From Ignavibacteriota bacterium (lineage in GTDB: Bacteria > Bacteroidota > Ignavibacteria > UBA10030 > UBA6906), in the NCBI GenBank assembly GCA_016218065.1, contig JACRFA010000103.1, forward strand, positions 1 to 50,185: DNA of 50,185 nt. Direction: 5' to 3'. A program made the translations under genes and the position numbers. Below the pieces are notes generated by a model. That model had not been told where the DNA came from. It worked only from the letters and a program-made list of their open reading frames with translations, and ran no database searches. Positions 15,868-25,246 of this stretch are shown piece after piece. Within the stretch, counting starts at the first letter, position 1. Each line of letters begins with the position of its first letter.

Positions 15868-16051
15868 GGAATTCACTTGCAAGTGATGGCCGTTCCCCTG
15901 GCGAAGGAAATCTCAGGTCAATCTCCCGAACGTTCGTCGGTGAAGGTCGTGGCGGCGAATTCCGTCGGCCGTGAGTGCTTGCGGCGGTAAAGAACGGAGT
16001 AAAGGCCTGAAGAAACATACTCACATGTCGGGCAAATATCAACCGCCAGAA

Positions 16052-16222
16052 TTATTCCTGCGACTCGACGAGTTCATCCGTTAGATCCCGCTTGCACTCG
16101 CAGATCAATTCGCCGCATTCGGGGCAGCGTGTGAGCATGCGTGTCGCGCACGCGACGCAATATTCGTTTTCCGGTTCAATGATCTTGCCGCACCCGGCAC
16201 AGTGGATTGTCGTCTCCTCCAT
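16052..16222 (-). CDS. Double zinc-ribbon protein, 56 aa
   Basis: This short gene encodes a 56-residue protein starting MEETTIHCAGCGKIIEPE and ending ..DLTDELVESQE. It has eight cysteines in four close pairs: CAGC, CVAC, CPEC and CEC, enough for two zinc ribbons. The ATG (16220-16222) has a strong ribosome binding site, GGAGGA, ending 3 bases before it. It stands alone between the methyltransferase and tamB, on the same strand as both. The acidic tail and Cys pairs suggest an adaptor or redox/metal protein; no function can be assigned. The rest of the spacer (15868-16051) shows nothing. Confidence 0.75.
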   Translation of the reverse strand: MEETTIHCAGCGKIIEPENEYCVACATRMLTRCPECGELICECKRDLTDELVESQE

Positions 16223-16322
16223 GCGTCCTCCGGTCGATACTCATTTCCGACATCGCAATGGTATTGCTTCTCGTCAAACGGTCGAGGAAGGAGGATGTTT
16301 CAGTCAGAATGATTGCGGCGCG

Positions 16323-19300
16323 CTACTTCTCAAGCTTCAGGAAGACATCGAAGCCGCTGTTCTTCTGATCGCCCTGAATGAGTTGGAGGAAGAGAAACTT
16401 GGTCAGCTCGTATTCGAGCGTGATGATTTGAGTTGCGGGCGAATCGGACTCGCCGCTGCCGAACTGCTTTTCCACGCTCATAAACAGATCGTTGGAAATG
16501 TACTTGCCGACGGCGATCGACGATTGCCCGATCGTCTCGCCGCCGCGGATTTCCAGAACGTCGAGTCCCGACGCTCTGCCGAGCGCTGATGAAAGCTGAC
16601 GCGCGGCGAATCCTAGCGCGAGTCCCTGCTCGCTCGCCGATGATTTTTGGCCGAGTGAAAGCGAGTTGAACGGCCTGCCGAACGTAATGTAGGCGATGGC
16701 ATCGGACAACTCGATCCGCTTGTCATCAAGAGAGAACGCGAATCTGGGTGTGTATGCTTTGCCGGTGATTTGCAATGCGAGAATGCGTTCCTCACGATTT
16801 TCATCGCGGAAAGTATATTGCGCGTCAATGTTGAGATCCGGATTGTATTCTTTCCCTCCCCGGAAATCGAGAATGCCGCTCTCAATCTCGAAGCGCTTGC
16901 CCAACACTTCGTACCAACCACGAACAGTTCTGATGTCGCCGAACAACTCAAAGTCCTCGCCTCGCTTTCGCACTTCCATGTCGCCCGCCAGCTCGATCTG
17001 CATGTCGGGACCGCGCAGCCAGGTATTTTTCGGAATCGTCAACTGGAGTGACCCGCGCAGATTCTTGATGTAGTCGAGACCCACCGCTTGCGCACTGTCG
17101 GCGGCGGCTTTTCTGGAAGTTGTTGTGTCAACGCGTCGCGTCGCGCTTACGAGCAGCGGCACGGATGTCTTCGCTCGTTCCTTTTCCATTTTGTCGGTAA
17201 ATGTCGGAAGCCAGACACTCGCTCGCGACACAGAGAGGTTGCCTCCGTACTGAAGATTCCGCGCGTTGCCGCCGAGCTGCGCCTTTCCGTCAATCACCAG
17301 CTCAACATCATCTCCATCGGCAACGACAAATTCATTCGCGGAAAAATCCACGGTCGTTGTCGCGAGAGTTCCGCCAACAACTCCGCCTCCAAATCCGACT
17401 TTGCCCGAGCCGTGAAATGCGCCATCGCCCGTTCGGATGTCGCAGCGCGTCAGCGTGATATTGTCTTTCGTCGCATCGACTTGAAGCTGGATGTCTTCAT
17501 ACTCAATGCCGTATTCGGGATATTCGAATTTGCCGTTGATGATGGCAAGGCGCCCCGATGCCTCCATCGCGCTCAGCGTGTTCGTCACCTTGACCGAACA
17601 CTCCACTGCGCCTTCGGCCTTGATCTCATCCGATCCGGCTTGAAGAATGCCGAGCGTGAGTCCTTGCGATCTCAGCTCCGCGTGCATCGGCTGATTCTTG
17701 AGAAGCACCTGACCGGTATCGGTGAGGGAAATCTTCATCGGCAGCATGCCTTCCGAGATCAGTTTGGATTCGGGCGTGATGTTGAGATTCGAACTCCATC
17801 GGAATTGCTTGTCGGCATACTGGAGTGAACACGTGAGGCTCTCATACTGCAAGGCGTTGACGAAGCCGCCCGTGATGGCAATGTTGCCGTCGAGCTTTGG
17901 CGTTGGCGCGGTTCCTGTCATCCGGAGATTCGCGCTGAGCAGTCCGCCGGCCTTCTGATTCACATTCGCCAGCTCAAGCAGATTCGCGAGATTCAGGTTT
18001 TGCAGCGTGAGCGTGAGGTCATCTGAGCCTTTTAGGGAGAAGCGTCCGTCGACGGCGAACACCTGATCTCCCGATGCAAGCGTGATGTTGTTGAATGTGA
18101 AGATGTCGTTGCGTGATTCGATCCACATGGAATCGCTGCCGCCGCGCAGTTCCTGCTCCTTGTACCCGATCATGAACGCAGGCACGCTGATGCGCGTTCT
18201 GATCGAGTCTGCGGCATAGCGAAGCGTCCAGTCGCCGCGCAAATCGTTGTCTCCGCGGAACGAGACCAGGAATGTCCGCTGCTCATCATACACATCTCCG
18301 CTGACAGTGAAGTTGTCGAGAAGGAGAGTGCCTGTATTGACGTTGTACGCGTGCGCCTCGAATGCGCCGGTGACACTCGTTCCGTTGCGCAAGTTGAATG
18401 AAGCATCGATCGAGTCAACGAGCACGGTGTTGTATTGCAATTGGCCGAGGTTCGCCTCGGCGCTGATGGTGAGACTGTCGCGGTTTCCGCTGATCGATCC
18501 TTCGATAGCGAAATGGCCGGCGATCGTATCGGCCCCGACCACCTGCCGCAACGCAGCAAGCGAGTCGATTCGTGCTTCAAAACGGAGATCGCTCGTTCCG
18601 TCAAGATCGACAAGTCCCTCGGCATGCACGCTTCCGCTCGGCGAGAAAATCTCCATCCGCTCAATTGCATACCGCCGATTGTTGACATTCAACTCCACGA
18701 CGCCTTGCTCAATCGCAAAGCCACGAACTCGCGAGGGGCGGAGAGTAATGTCGACGTTTGATCTCATGTTGTCGGGGGAGAATCCCGATCCATCGGCTGA
18801 GAATTCCATGTTGAGATCAGAACGGAGACTATCGTTCAGCAGCAACGGCGCGATGTCGAGATTTCTGGTGTTGCCCGAAACAGTGTACCGCTGCGCGCCA
18901 TTGACATCCGCGACGCGTCCGGTGAGCGTGAACCCGCCGAACTGCGCATCAAGCGCGGCAGCAGCTGTTATCGTTCCGCGATCTCCCTCCGCGTGCACAG
19001 TGAGCCGGTCAATTGTTCTTCGCATGAGCATCGAGTTGCTCAATTCGCCTTCGACCCTCAACATCGCAGAGCCGACGCTATTTCCCCTCATCCATCCTTG
19101 AATATTTCCGTTCAGATTGGAACTCATGGCCGAGTCATTCATCCAAACACCAACATCGATGTTCTGCATGCTGGCGTCGAACCGGTACACGGGCGTGAGT
19201 TTCATTCCGCCGATGCTGACTCTTCCCGAGAGCGCTTGTTTCCTTTCGACGATCTTTGCATCAGCAGAAATCGAATCGCGCCGCATCCAGACGTTCACAT

Positions 19301-20141
19301 CCAGATTAGGTCGGCGGGGAAACGTTCTTCCCTGCGTTGCCCAACTGAATTCGGACAGGTCAAGTGAATCGATTGTCACCGACGCTTCAGTGCGCCCCAG
19401 TGAATCGGTACTCATGCGCGCATGTGCTTCGAGTCGGTTCTTTGACGTCTGCAACACCACATCACTCACCACAAGATCATCGCCTTCCTTTTTGGTGATG
19501 AGAGAAAACTGTTTCACGCTGAGATTGGGCTTGCGGGTTTCCAGGCGGAGCGACGTCAAGGCAAAATCCATAATATCTTCGCTGTACGCGCCCGAGAGCT
19601 GAACATTGATGTCGTTGATTGCTCGCGGAATCAGCGAAGCTGAATCGATCGGATGAATCCGCACGCGTGCATCGCGAACCGCGACATCGACGAGCATAAG
19701 AAGCCAGGTGAACTCTGCAGGCGCCGACGTATCCGGTTTCGTGAGGTGAGCGAGATTCCATGTCGAATCTTTGAGCTGGCGCAGCACAACGGAGAGCGAA
19801 TCGACGACGATTCTGTCGATGCGAATTTCCCTTTTCAGGAGCGGAAGCAGACTGAACGCCACTTCAAGACGCGGAAGCGCGATGACGGTGTCGTTGTTCG
19901 AAACGATTGTCGCGTTCAGCACACGAATGTTGGAATAGAACGTTCCATCAATAGAACCGATCTGCAGTGTGCCGTTCAAACTCTCCGATGCAGCGGCAAT
20001 TACCTGTTCGCGAACCAGATTGCGAAACGCGGCAGTCTTCATGAATACGAAGATGCCTACCACGAGAAGGAGGAAGAACCCTCCCGTCCACAGAATCGCT
20101 TTCAACCAGCGAGGATATTTGCGTTTGTCGTCAGGCATCAT
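16323..20141 (-). CDS. tamB: TamB-like translocation and assembly module protein
   Basis: A 1272-residue protein with a single N-terminal membrane anchor (AILWTGGFFLLLVVGIFVFM, about residues 14-35) followed by a very long repetitive beta-rich region (AsmA-like start LNGTLQIGSIDGTFYSNIRV, many xLxGxxxLxxG strands). The C-terminal 300 residues match the DUF490/TamB domain (RGWYEVLGKRFEIESGILDFRGG, PDLNIDAQYTFRD, SLGQKSSASEQGLALG, ISNDLFMSVEKQFG). TamB spans the periplasm and works with the Omp85 protein TamA in outer-membrane assembly or lipid transport. It lies 89 bp downstream of tamA on the same strand. Confidence 0.93.
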   Translation of the reverse strand: MMPDDKRKYPRWLKAILWTGGFFLLLVVGIFVFMKTAAFRNLVREQVIAAASESLNGTLQIGSIDGTFYSNIRVLNATIVSNNDTVIALPRLEVAFSLLPLLKREIRIDRIVVDSLSVVLRQLKDSTWNLAHLTKPDTSAPAEFTWLLMLVDVAVRDARVRIHPIDSASLIPRAINDINVQLSGAYSEDIMDFALTSLRLETRKPNLSVKQFSLITKKEGDDLVVSDVVLQTSKNRLEAHARMSTDSLGRTEASVTIDSLDLSEFSWATQGRTFPRRPNLDVNVWMRRDSISADAKIVERKQALSGRVSIGGMKLTPVYRFDASMQNIDVGVWMNDSAMSSNLNGNIQGWMRGNSVGSAMLRVEGELSNSMLMRRTIDRLTVHAEGDRGTITAAAALDAQFGGFTLTGRVADVNGAQRYTVSGNTRNLDIAPLLLNDSLRSDLNMEFSADGSGFSPDNMRSNVDITLRPSRVRGFAIEQGVVELNVNNRRYAIERMEIFSPSGSVHAEGLVDLDGTSDLRFEARIDSLAALRQVVGADTIAGHFAIEGSISGNRDSLTISAEANLGQLQYNTVLVDSIDASFNLRNGTSVTGAFEAHAYNVNTGTLLLDNFTVSGDVYDEQRTFLVSFRGDNDLRGDWTLRYAADSIRTRISVPAFMIGYKEQELRGGSDSMWIESRNDIFTFNNITLASGDQVFAVDGRFSLKGSDDLTLTLQNLNLANLLELANVNQKAGGLLSANLRMTGTAPTPKLDGNIAITGGFVNALQYESLTCSLQYADKQFRWSSNLNITPESKLISEGMLPMKISLTDTGQVLLKNQPMHAELRSQGLTLGILQAGSDEIKAEGAVECSVKVTNTLSAMEASGRLAIINGKFEYPEYGIEYEDIQLQVDATKDNITLTRCDIRTGDGAFHGSGKVGFGGGVVGGTLATTTVDFSANEFVVADGDDVELVIDGKAQLGGNARNLQYGGNLSVSRASVWLPTFTDKMEKERAKTSVPLLVSATRRVDTTTSRKAAADSAQAVGLDYIKNLRGSLQLTIPKNTWLRGPDMQIELAGDMEVRKRGEDFELFGDIRTVRGWYEVLGKRFEIESGILDFRGGKEYNPDLNIDAQYTFRDENREERILALQITGKAYTPRFAFSLDDKRIELSDAIAYITFGRPFNSLSLGQKSSASEQGLALGFAARQLSSALGRASGLDVLEIRGGETIGQSSIAVGKYISNDLFMSVEKQFGSGESDSPATQIITLEYELTKFLFLQLIQGDQKNSGFDVFLKLEK

Positions 20142-20230
20142 TCATGCGCCAGGTTTGCATTTCCCAATCTTATCACTTCACCCGCTTTCTCGCTTCTGAC
20201 TCTCCGATTCTCAACGACTCTCACACCAAA

Positions 20231-22060
20231 TCAAAACGCCTGTCCCACATCAAGATGAAACTGTACGCGCTTCTCGGGATCGAAGAACGGTCGTGCCACA
20301 TCGAACCTGATCGGACCGACGGGAGAATCGATGCGGATGCCCGCGCCGAATGACGTTCGCAAGTCGCCCCACCGCAACGTGTACGCCGAGGTCCACACGT
20401 TGCCGATATCCGAAAACACTACACCCGATACAACGCCGATCAGCGGAAAGCGCAGCTCGTTGTTCAACTCCATCAGACTTCGCCCTCCGAGAGGTTTGTC
20501 GCTCTCATCCACCGGACCGAGACGTTGACGTGACCAGCCGCGAACGGAATTGCTTCCCCCGGAAAAGTAGCGCTCCTCAACCGGGATGAATCGAATGCCG
20601 GTGTACGTATTGGCGAAGCCGATCTTCCATCTCGTTGCAAACACCAGCGGCTCGGAGACGCGTTGATAGCGCCGAACCTCGAACGACGACTTCATGAAAT
20701 GAAACGGACTGTTGAGGCCGAGACCCGAAAGCTGAAACGCGAGAGCAATGTACACGCCGCTGTTTGGTTTGAACAGCGGCGCGGAGTCGTCGTATGTCGC
20801 GCCAGTGCTGATGCTTGATTTGTTGTACGCCATCAGATTAATTCCGGCGATGAACTGAGCAGAATCGAACACACTCTCGTACACGTCAACGCGCTCGAAT
20901 GCGTATGTAACGAAGCCGTTGGTGAACGGGCTGAGTCTGTGCTGAACCGACGCGCTGCTGCCGAACCGCCGCACGTCGAAGCTCTTTTCCTTCTCTCTGC
21001 GAAAGAACGGACTCAGAATGAAGTTGCTGCGTGTTGTGGGAAAATCCGGATTCGTATATGTGAGCGTGAAGTTGTACGGCTCGAGTTTGGAATGCTTCGC
21101 CTTCACGTTAAGGCTTCGCGTCGTGCCGAAGAGGGCGAGGAAGTCCACATTGGCGCTTGCACGGAATCCTGTCTCGGTGCCGATGCCGAGGCCGAACTTT
21201 GATTTGAAGCCGGGCGCTTCGCGCACGTCGATGTTGATCGGGATGACCGACGAGCGGCGGTCACTCAGCGCCGCTTGAAACGACACGGAGCGGAACGCGC
21301 CAAGTGCGAACACTTCCTGCTGCGACTCGTCGATGGCTCGCGGCGAGAACACCTGTCCTTTGTAAAACTGTAGATTGTTGATCACTGCGTCCGGCGGAAT
21401 TTTTTCGGCGCCGGTCACGTTCACGTCGCCGAACGAACACTGCGGCCCTGCGTCAATACTCCAGTCGATGATGACGGTGTTCTGCACCGTATCGACGTTC
21501 AGCGTGTAGTCTGCCTTCACGTAGGGGAAGCCCTGTTCTGTGTAGCGCGTGATCAAGCGCGACTGATCGGCCACCAGCGCGGCATCGTGAAAGCGTTCGC
21601 CCGGCCGCAGCTGCAACACGGATGTCGAGTCAAGCGCAATCTCTTCGACGCGTGCACTGTCGTGCGACGCGGCAATGAACCGGAAGCGCGGCTTCTCGGC
21701 AATCGTCACCGGCGGTCCTTCCTCAATCGTAATCGTCACTTCGACTTCCTTCTCCTCGCGAAATGATTTCACTTCCGGTCGAAGAAGTTTTACGCTCAGA
21801 AATCCCTGCGACTGATAGAAGCGGGTAAGCTCCTCGAGATCGCTGGCAAGAATCTCGGCGCTGAACTCGAAGCGATCCTTGAACAGGAACGTGTGTGAGA
21901 ACCAACTCACCGTGAACATCTGCATACGGTCAAGAAGATCTCCGTCGGACAAGGTCTCGTTGCCGCGAAACGTCAAATCCGTCAATTCATAACCATCCTG
22001 TGCGAGCAACGCAGCAGGAAAGAGCAAAAACAAGAGCATCAGCGACGATCGTTTCTTCAT
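20231..22060 (-). CDS. tamA: TamA-like Omp85 outer-membrane assembly protein
   Basis: A 609-residue protein from ATG 22060 (MKKRSSLMLLFLLFPAALLAQ, signal peptide); an ATG 15 codons upstream is open but gives a non-signal leader. Three POTRA-like repeats occupy about residues 22-270 (YELTDLTFRGNETLSDGDLL; CSFGDVNVTGAEKIPPDAVI). The C-terminal half is a 16-stranded barrel (Bac_surface_Ag) with the signature VRGWSRQRLGP (the lid-lock loop) and a closing strand ending VQFHLDVGQAF with terminal Phe. Together with the adjacent tamB it forms the TAM complex. BamA proper would be longer with five POTRA repeats. Confidence 0.92.
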   Translation of the reverse strand: MKKRSSLMLLFLLFPAALLAQDGYELTDLTFRGNETLSDGDLLDRMQMFTVSWFSHTFLFKDRFEFSAEILASDLEELTRFYQSQGFLSVKLLRPEVKSFREEKEVEVTITIEEGPPVTIAEKPRFRFIAASHDSARVEEIALDSTSVLQLRPGERFHDAALVADQSRLITRYTEQGFPYVKADYTLNVDTVQNTVIIDWSIDAGPQCSFGDVNVTGAEKIPPDAVINNLQFYKGQVFSPRAIDESQQEVFALGAFRSVSFQAALSDRRSSVIPINIDVREAPGFKSKFGLGIGTETGFRASANVDFLALFGTTRSLNVKAKHSKLEPYNFTLTYTNPDFPTTRSNFILSPFFRREKEKSFDVRRFGSSASVQHRLSPFTNGFVTYAFERVDVYESVFDSAQFIAGINLMAYNKSSISTGATYDDSAPLFKPNSGVYIALAFQLSGLGLNSPFHFMKSSFEVRRYQRVSEPLVFATRWKIGFANTYTGIRFIPVEERYFSGGSNSVRGWSRQRLGPVDESDKPLGGRSLMELNNELRFPLIGVVSGVVFSDIGNVWTSAYTLRWGDLRTSFGAGIRIDSPVGPIRFDVARPFFDPEKRVQFHLDVGQAF

Positions 22061-22182
22061 TCTCCTTCTGTAGTCGTTTGTCGTGGGCCGTTTGAAACGC
22101 AGCATAAGATAGAAATTTCGTAATCAATTCTCTTCTCCTTGACATCACTCCGAATTCATGGTACTTTTTACTGGAGTTGTTT

Positions 22183-23238
22183 ATGCCTCAGACTGAGACT
22201 TTGCACGACCTGCTCGCCGAATACGTTGTTGAAGGCGAGCTGTATGAGAAGATGCCCGACCGTTGGGTTCGATGCGTTGCCTGCGGACATCGGTGCAAGA
22301 TCGCGCCCGGACGCGACGGCATCTGCAAAGTACGATTCAACAGCGACGGCATTCTCTTCGTGCCGCACGGCTACGTCGCCGGATTGCAGATCGACCCCAT
22401 CGAAAAGAAACCGTTCTTTCATGTGTTGCCCGGATCGAACGCGCTGAGTTTCGGCATGCTCGGCTGCGACTATCATTGCGCGTACTGCCAGAACTGGATT
22501 ACGTCGCAAGCGATCCGCGACCCGCTTGCCGGATCGCCGCCGGACATCACAACAGCCAAACGTATTGTTGCTCTCGCGCGCGAGCATGCCATTCCCGTGT
22601 TGACAAGCACCTACAACGAACCACTCATCACGAGCGAATGGGCTGTCGAAGTTTTCAAACTCGCCCGCGGGTACAACATCAAGTGTTCTTATGTTTCTAA
22701 CGGCAACGGCACGCCAGAAGTTCTGGACTATATCCGACCGTTCGTACAGATGTACAAGATCGATCTGAAAAGTTTCCAGCAGAAAAATTATCAGCAGCTT
22801 GGCGGCAAGCTTGAGAATGTTCTGTTCACGATCCGGCGGCTGCGTGAGCTGAACATCTGGGTCGAGATCGTCACGCTCGTCGTTCCCGGATTCAACGATT
22901 CCGACGAAGAGCTGAACGACATTGCCGGCTTTCTCGTCTCCGTGTCGCCCGATATTCCGTGGCACGTGACGGCATTTCATCAAGACTACAAGATGACTTC
23001 GCCCGACAACACACCCGCGGAAACATTGATCCGTGCCGCCGGGATAGGCAGCGCCGCGGGACTTCATTTCGTGTACGCGGGCAACCTCCCCGGCAAACTC
23101 GGATCTCATGAGAACACGTACTGTCCATCGTGCAAGTCGCTGCTGATCGAGCGTCGCGGATTCAGGGTGACACAGAACTTACTCGTGAACGGCAAATGTC
23201 CGAAGTGCAGCCGTGCGATTCCAGGCGTCTGGACGTAG
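22183..23238 (+). CDS. amrS: AmmeMemoRadiSam system radical SAM enzyme
   Basis: A 351-residue protein; ATG 22183 is preceded by GGAG at 6 bases. The radical SAM motif is CDYHCAYCQNW (CxxxCxxC). The N-terminal segment VRCVACGHRCKIAPGRDGICKVRFN has further paired Cys typical of this PflA-like family, and the C-terminal end has a CPSC...CPKC zinc-ribbon-like pair. The family often sits with AMMECR1 (AmrA) and Memo (AmrB) genes, but neither is near here. The reaction of the family is not established. It is divergent from tamA. Confidence 0.9.
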   Translation: MPQTETLHDLLAEYVVEGELYEKMPDRWVRCVACGHRCKIAPGRDGICKVRFNSDGILFVPHGYVAGLQIDPIEKKPFFHVLPGSNALSFGMLGCDYHCAYCQNWITSQAIRDPLAGSPPDITTAKRIVALAREHAIPVLTSTYNEPLITSEWAVEVFKLARGYNIKCSYVSNGNGTPEVLDYIRPFVQMYKIDLKSFQQKNYQQLGGKLENVLFTIRRLRELNIWVEIVTLVVPGFNDSDEELNDIAGFLVSVSPDIPWHVTAFHQDYKMTSPDNTPAETLIRAAGIGSAAGLHFVYAGNLPGKLGSHENTYCPSCKSLLIERRGFRVTQNLLVNGKCPKCSRAIPGVWT

Positions 23239-23333
23239 CGCAATCACAAGTCTGTAGTTTGTCATAGCAAGCAGCAACAATCCACACCATCGGTAGTTCT
23301 TCAGTTCTTTTTCCAACAACGAAAGTCACTGAT

Positions 23334-24320
23334 ATGAAATCCATTCATAGCATTGCGTCCGTGTGTGTCGCCGCCATCGTGCTTTTCGGCTGTGCGCCAA
23401 CGAAAGAGTTAACAATGTACCTGCAAGATTTGCAGGTGAACGGCGGCACCACAACGCCTCCTGTTCACATCACGAAAGAACCGCGCGAGAACGAGATTCA
23501 CATCATTCCAAGAATATCAGTCGGATCGACAAACAATCTCACCGGTCGGATTGAAGGTCACACGAAGGTCAATAGAAATGGTGTGTTCGAGGTGGATACG
23601 GTTGTTCGCGGGGATAATGGCGTTTACTATCAAGACGACGGTCGCACGAACACCTTCACTTATGAAGGCAGAAATTTGAAACGCGTTTTTCCTTCGTACA
23701 ATCTTGGCTTTGATTTGGACTTCGGGCTTTCGAAAAGCGTTGCGCTCTCGTTCGGAACAAACTACGCGGAGGTTTCGGGACAGGGGCTCTGGTCGTATCG
23801 GGCCGGACTTGGCTTCCGATCGCATCGGGAACATTTGGGCGTTCGCTTTGATGTTGGCTGGCAGTGGGAAGAACTCTACTACACGGCACAGACTGTCGTC
23901 GCTGAACGACCGCTGTCAAGTTCCGTCTCCACGGTAGCGTTCTATTCTGATGAGAGCAAGAGCAGCCATGGGCGCTTCTATGTGTCCATTGTCTTCAACA
24001 CGGTGCACACCGACTGGCTCTTCAACGGATTTCTTCAACTCGGCATGACATCACAGAAGCTTGACGACATCAAGCCGCGGCATCTCGACTTTGTGTTGCT
24101 CTCTCCGTTCTTCCCCGTCCCGATGGACAACGCCGTGCAGGACGATAAGCGCGGAGATTACTTGTCAACCATGGTGCATGTCGTTCCGGGATTGTACTTC
24201 GACGTCGATGATCGGATTCGGTTCGTTGCAGGGGCACGCGTGAGTTTTGAAACGCTGATCGAGGACAGAACGCGGTCAGTGCTGGTCACGCCGTTTGTTC
24301 AGCTTGATTTTCAGTTCTAG
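23334..24320 (+). CDS. Predicted outer-membrane beta-barrel lipoprotein, unknown function
   Basis: A 328-residue protein with a lipoprotein signal (MKSIHSIASVCVAAIVLFGCAP, lipobox LFGC). From residue 55 the sequence alternates hydrophobic and polar residues with aromatic belts (YNLGFDLDFGLSKSVALSFGTNYAEVSG, LGVRFDVGWQWEELYYT, LVTPFVQLDFQF with a terminal Phe), which predicts a barrel of about 10-12 strands. I do not recognise a family. A lipid anchor plus barrel is seen in some Bacteroidota surface proteins. It ends at a terminator and appears to be monocistronic. Confidence 0.75.
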   Translation: MKSIHSIASVCVAAIVLFGCAPTKELTMYLQDLQVNGGTTTPPVHITKEPRENEIHIIPRISVGSTNNLTGRIEGHTKVNRNGVFEVDTVVRGDNGVYYQDDGRTNTFTYEGRNLKRVFPSYNLGFDLDFGLSKSVALSFGTNYAEVSGQGLWSYRAGLGFRSHREHLGVRFDVGWQWEELYYTAQTVVAERPLSSSVSTVAFYSDESKSSHGRFYVSIVFNTVHTDWLFNGFLQLGMTSQKLDDIKPRHLDFVLLSPFFPVPMDNAVQDDKRGDYLSTMVHVVPGLYFDVDDRIRFVAGARVSFETLIEDRTRSVLVTPFVQLDFQF

Positions 24321-24358
24321 CGTTAGATCGTCATACTCAGTAGCAGTACAAAAGAAAA

Positions 24359-24397
24359 AGCGCCGAGCCTCAGAGAACCTGACTCGGCGCTGTTTTT
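24359..24397. terminator. Bidirectional terminator between convergent genes
   Basis: Arms AGCGCCGAG (24359-24367) and CTCGGCGCT (24383-24391) are perfect around a 15-base loop, followed by GTTTTT (plus strand). Upstream AAAAGAAAAAG gives a T tract on the minus strand as well. It terminates both the barrel lipoprotein gene and the DUF4412 gene. Confidence 0.88.
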
Positions 24398-24412
24398 CAC
24401 CACGCGCGCGGA

Positions 24413-25213
24413 CTATTCGTCCTGATCCATCTCCCGCATGTGCTTCTTCCATTCCCCTTCGACCTTCTTGTAGCCCGCGGGGGTGTCGAACTCACCCGCC
24501 GGCGTTGATCGTCGCTCAACTTGCTTGACGGTCGCTGTTACGGTTTGGCCCATCATCTTGATCATGGTCTGCATCGGAAAGCCGTCGATGCTTTTGTACG
24601 CGTCCGCCATTCCCTTGCCTCCACGAGGATTCATCGCGCTCATGCGTTCCGCGAATTTTTTCCAGTCGGCAGCCATTGCATCGAAACCCGTCACGCCCTT
24701 GGTTGTCCAGACCGTCATGACTTCGTTGGCGCCTTCCTTCACAGAATATTTTGTGCAGGAGTAGCCGGCGATGGTTTTCGTCTGATTCGTCTTCTGCACA
24801 TCGACTGCCATATCGGCCTGGCCTCCCGGCATTTTTCCGCCCATCATCTTTTCGACCATCTCGCGTTGCTCAGGCGTCATATCCTTCATCTCTTCTTTCA
24901 TCTTTGCCATCGCGTCATCCATTTTCGCGCCCGTCTTGCTGACCATTTGTTCCATTTCTGCAAACGTCATCTCGGAGTACGTCTTCTTCTCCGGATTCAG
25001 CATCCAAAATACTTCGCGGTCGAGCCGCGCAATCACGATGGCGCCTTCACTCTCGCCGCCGCTTCGTACAATTTTGAGTTTTCCGGGCATCATGTAGTTT
25101 TCGGAAGAACGCTCGGCAACAGTTCCTTCGGTCTCCGTCTTCCAGTACATTCCCTGCGCGAATGCCCATGACGAAACAAGCAGCAGCATGAATGCAACAC
25201 ATGTCTTTCTCAT
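24413..25213 (-). CDS. DUF4412 domain exported protein
   Basis: A 266-residue protein with a signal peptide (MRKTCVAFMLLLVSSWAFAQ). It shows the DUF4412 pattern: YMMPGKLKIVRSG.., VFWMLNPEKKTYSEMTFAEMEQM, then after a Met/Lys-rich charged helix (about residues 95-130) IAGYSCTKYSVKEGANEVMTVWTTKGV and TPAGEFDTPAGYKKV. The family is periplasmic or outer-membrane associated and structurally related to LolA-like folds in some predictions, with no confirmed role. It is the last of three genes in a row (dnaB, DUF1460, DUF4412), 33 bp after the previous one. Confidence 0.8.
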   Translation of the reverse strand: MRKTCVAFMLLLVSSWAFAQGMYWKTETEGTVAERSSENYMMPGKLKIVRSGGESEGAIVIARLDREVFWMLNPEKKTYSEMTFAEMEQMVSKTGAKMDDAMAKMKEEMKDMTPEQREMVEKMMGGKMPGGQADMAVDVQKTNQTKTIAGYSCTKYSVKEGANEVMTVWTTKGVTGFDAMAADWKKFAERMSAMNPRGGKGMADAYKSIDGFPMQTMIKMMGQTVTATVKQVERRSTPAGEFDTPAGYKKVEGEWKKHMREMDQDE

Positions 25214-25246
25214 CGTGTGCCCCTTCTGTTTGTAGTGAATAGTGAA

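Noticed and set aside
20231-22060. BamA rather than TamA for the Omp85 protein
   Set aside because: It has about three POTRA repeats and is followed by tamB, so TamA is the better call.
24521-25171. Plus-strand frame of 216 codons opposite DUF4412
   Set aside because: Antisense shadow, His/Arg-rich, no domain pattern.
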